In this document: positions 6,052 to 6,348 of the stretch, one piece after another
Numbering within the stretch: the first letter of the stretch is position 1
How the letters are laid out: every line of letters starts with the position of its first letter
Source of the DNA: Campylobacteraceae bacterium
GTDB taxonomy: Bacteria > Campylobacterota > Campylobacteria > Campylobacterales > Campylobacteraceae
Direction: 5' to 3'
Assembly: GCA_031259875.1 (NCBI GenBank)
Contig: JAIRKW010000151.1
Coordinates: 1 to 6,348, forward strand
DNA: 6,348 bases
Position numbers and translations under genes: made by a program
The notes under the pieces: model-generated
Seen by the model: only the letters and a program-made list of their open reading frames with translations
Database searches by the model: none
What the model was told of the DNA's origin: nothing

Positions 6052-6072
6052 AAAAATCCGTCATTGATTTTT
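6052..6072 (+). terminator. Weak AT-rich hairpin after the SPL-like gene
   Basis: AAAAATC and GATTTTT form a 7-bp stem around a 7-nt loop, starting 8 bp past the stop codon. The right arm itself ends in a T run. Only one G-C pair holds the stem, so termination here is possible but not well supported. The rest of 6073-6198 is very AT-rich, with no gene visible. Confidence 0.3.
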
Positions 6073-6198
6073 AACTAAAAATTGCAAATTTTCTATAAAA
6101 TTGAGTAATCGGACATATAAACTCTTGTTTTTTAAGTCGTATTTAATAGTATTGATTATAGAATACAAAATATATATTTAATTATATTGATAGATTAA

Positions 6199-6348
6199 CT
6201 AAGGATTAAATTTTTTAATCGCTTTGTTCAGAAACAGGGCAGATAGATTTAATGTTTTTGGTTTGATATCGCAGTTGCGTATAAAAACAGCCGCCGCAAA
6301 CGGTATGGAGGAAATTTTGATGAGGTCACTATAACACGATAAATGGAG
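6199..6348 (-). CDS. C-terminal part of a convergent gene (unidentified)
   Basis: From the right edge the minus strand is open for 49 codons and ends at TAG (6199-6201). It includes SDLIKISSIPFAAAVFIRN, DIKPKTLNLSALFL and NKAIKKFNP. The composition changes abruptly from the AT-only intergenic sequence to codon-like sequence with GCG, GCC and CGC, which supports a real gene whose start is beyond the window. It converges with the SPL-like gene, leaving 155 bp between the stops. I do not recognise the family from this fragment. Confidence 0.6.
   Translation of the reverse strand, partial: LHLSCYSDLIKISSIPFAAAVFIRNCDIKPKTLNLSALFLNKAIKKFNP

Noticed and set aside
6204..6220. Perfect 7-bp palindrome GATTAAA-TTT-TTTAATC
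   Set aside because: It lies inside the last codons of the convergent gene, is purely A/T except for its ends, and no T run follows on the minus strand. It is probably chance.
1..6348. Search for tRNA, rRNA, cas genes and transposase genes
   Set aside because: None was recognisable on either strand. The only mobile or CRISPR-like signal is the repeat cluster at 91-290.

Overview
The window looks like chromosome from a Campylobacterota bacterium (former Epsilonproteobacteria), probably a free-living Sulfurimonas/Sulfurovum-type sulfur or hydrogen oxidiser. The evidence is the AT-rich sequence, the three-gene quinol:cytochrome c oxidoreductase operon with a di-haem c-type subunit, and the style of its proteins. 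The assignment comes from family knowledge, not from a database search.

Left third (1-1340): an accessory, partly decayed region. It opens with the last codons of a truncated + strand gene (3-65). Next comes a 200-bp stretch holding one + strand and at least two - strand copies of a degenerate 30-bp repeat that resembles a type I-B/III CRISPR repeat (ends in ATTGAAAT, 36-bp gap). A - strand bacteriohemerythrin pseudogene follows (398-840). Then comes a small - strand membrane-protein gene (960-1285) that reads through only if one base is restored in an A5/T5 run. A strong terminator (about 1311-1338) separates this region from the next.

Middle (1345-4177, - strand): a compact, intact petABC operon encoding the Rieske protein (Tat signal, CTHLGC/CACHGG boxes), cytochrome b (four haem histidines, PEWY) and a di-haem cytochrome c. 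Spacing is tight: 11 bp between petA and petB, and an ATGA overlap between petB and petC. Together they form the membrane complex that oxidises menaquinol and passes electrons to periplasmic cytochromes while building proton-motive force.

Right third (4180-6348): a divergent + strand pair starts 113 bp from petA. The first gene is a short nucleoside phosphorylase/nucleosidase-family protein whose ATG sits directly behind a TATAAT box (possible leaderless mRNA). It overlaps by 14 nt a 411-residue radical-SAM protein related to spore photoproduct lyase but apparently lacking that enzyme's catalytic cysteine. A nucleosidase that could clear 5'-deoxyadenosine beside a radical-SAM enzyme is a sensible functional pair. 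The window ends in the C-terminus of an unrecognised convergent - strand gene (6199-6348).

No complete new system can be demonstrated. The best leads are the CRISPR-like relic, the coupled nucleosidase/SPL-like pair, and the cluster of disrupted genes next to the relic.
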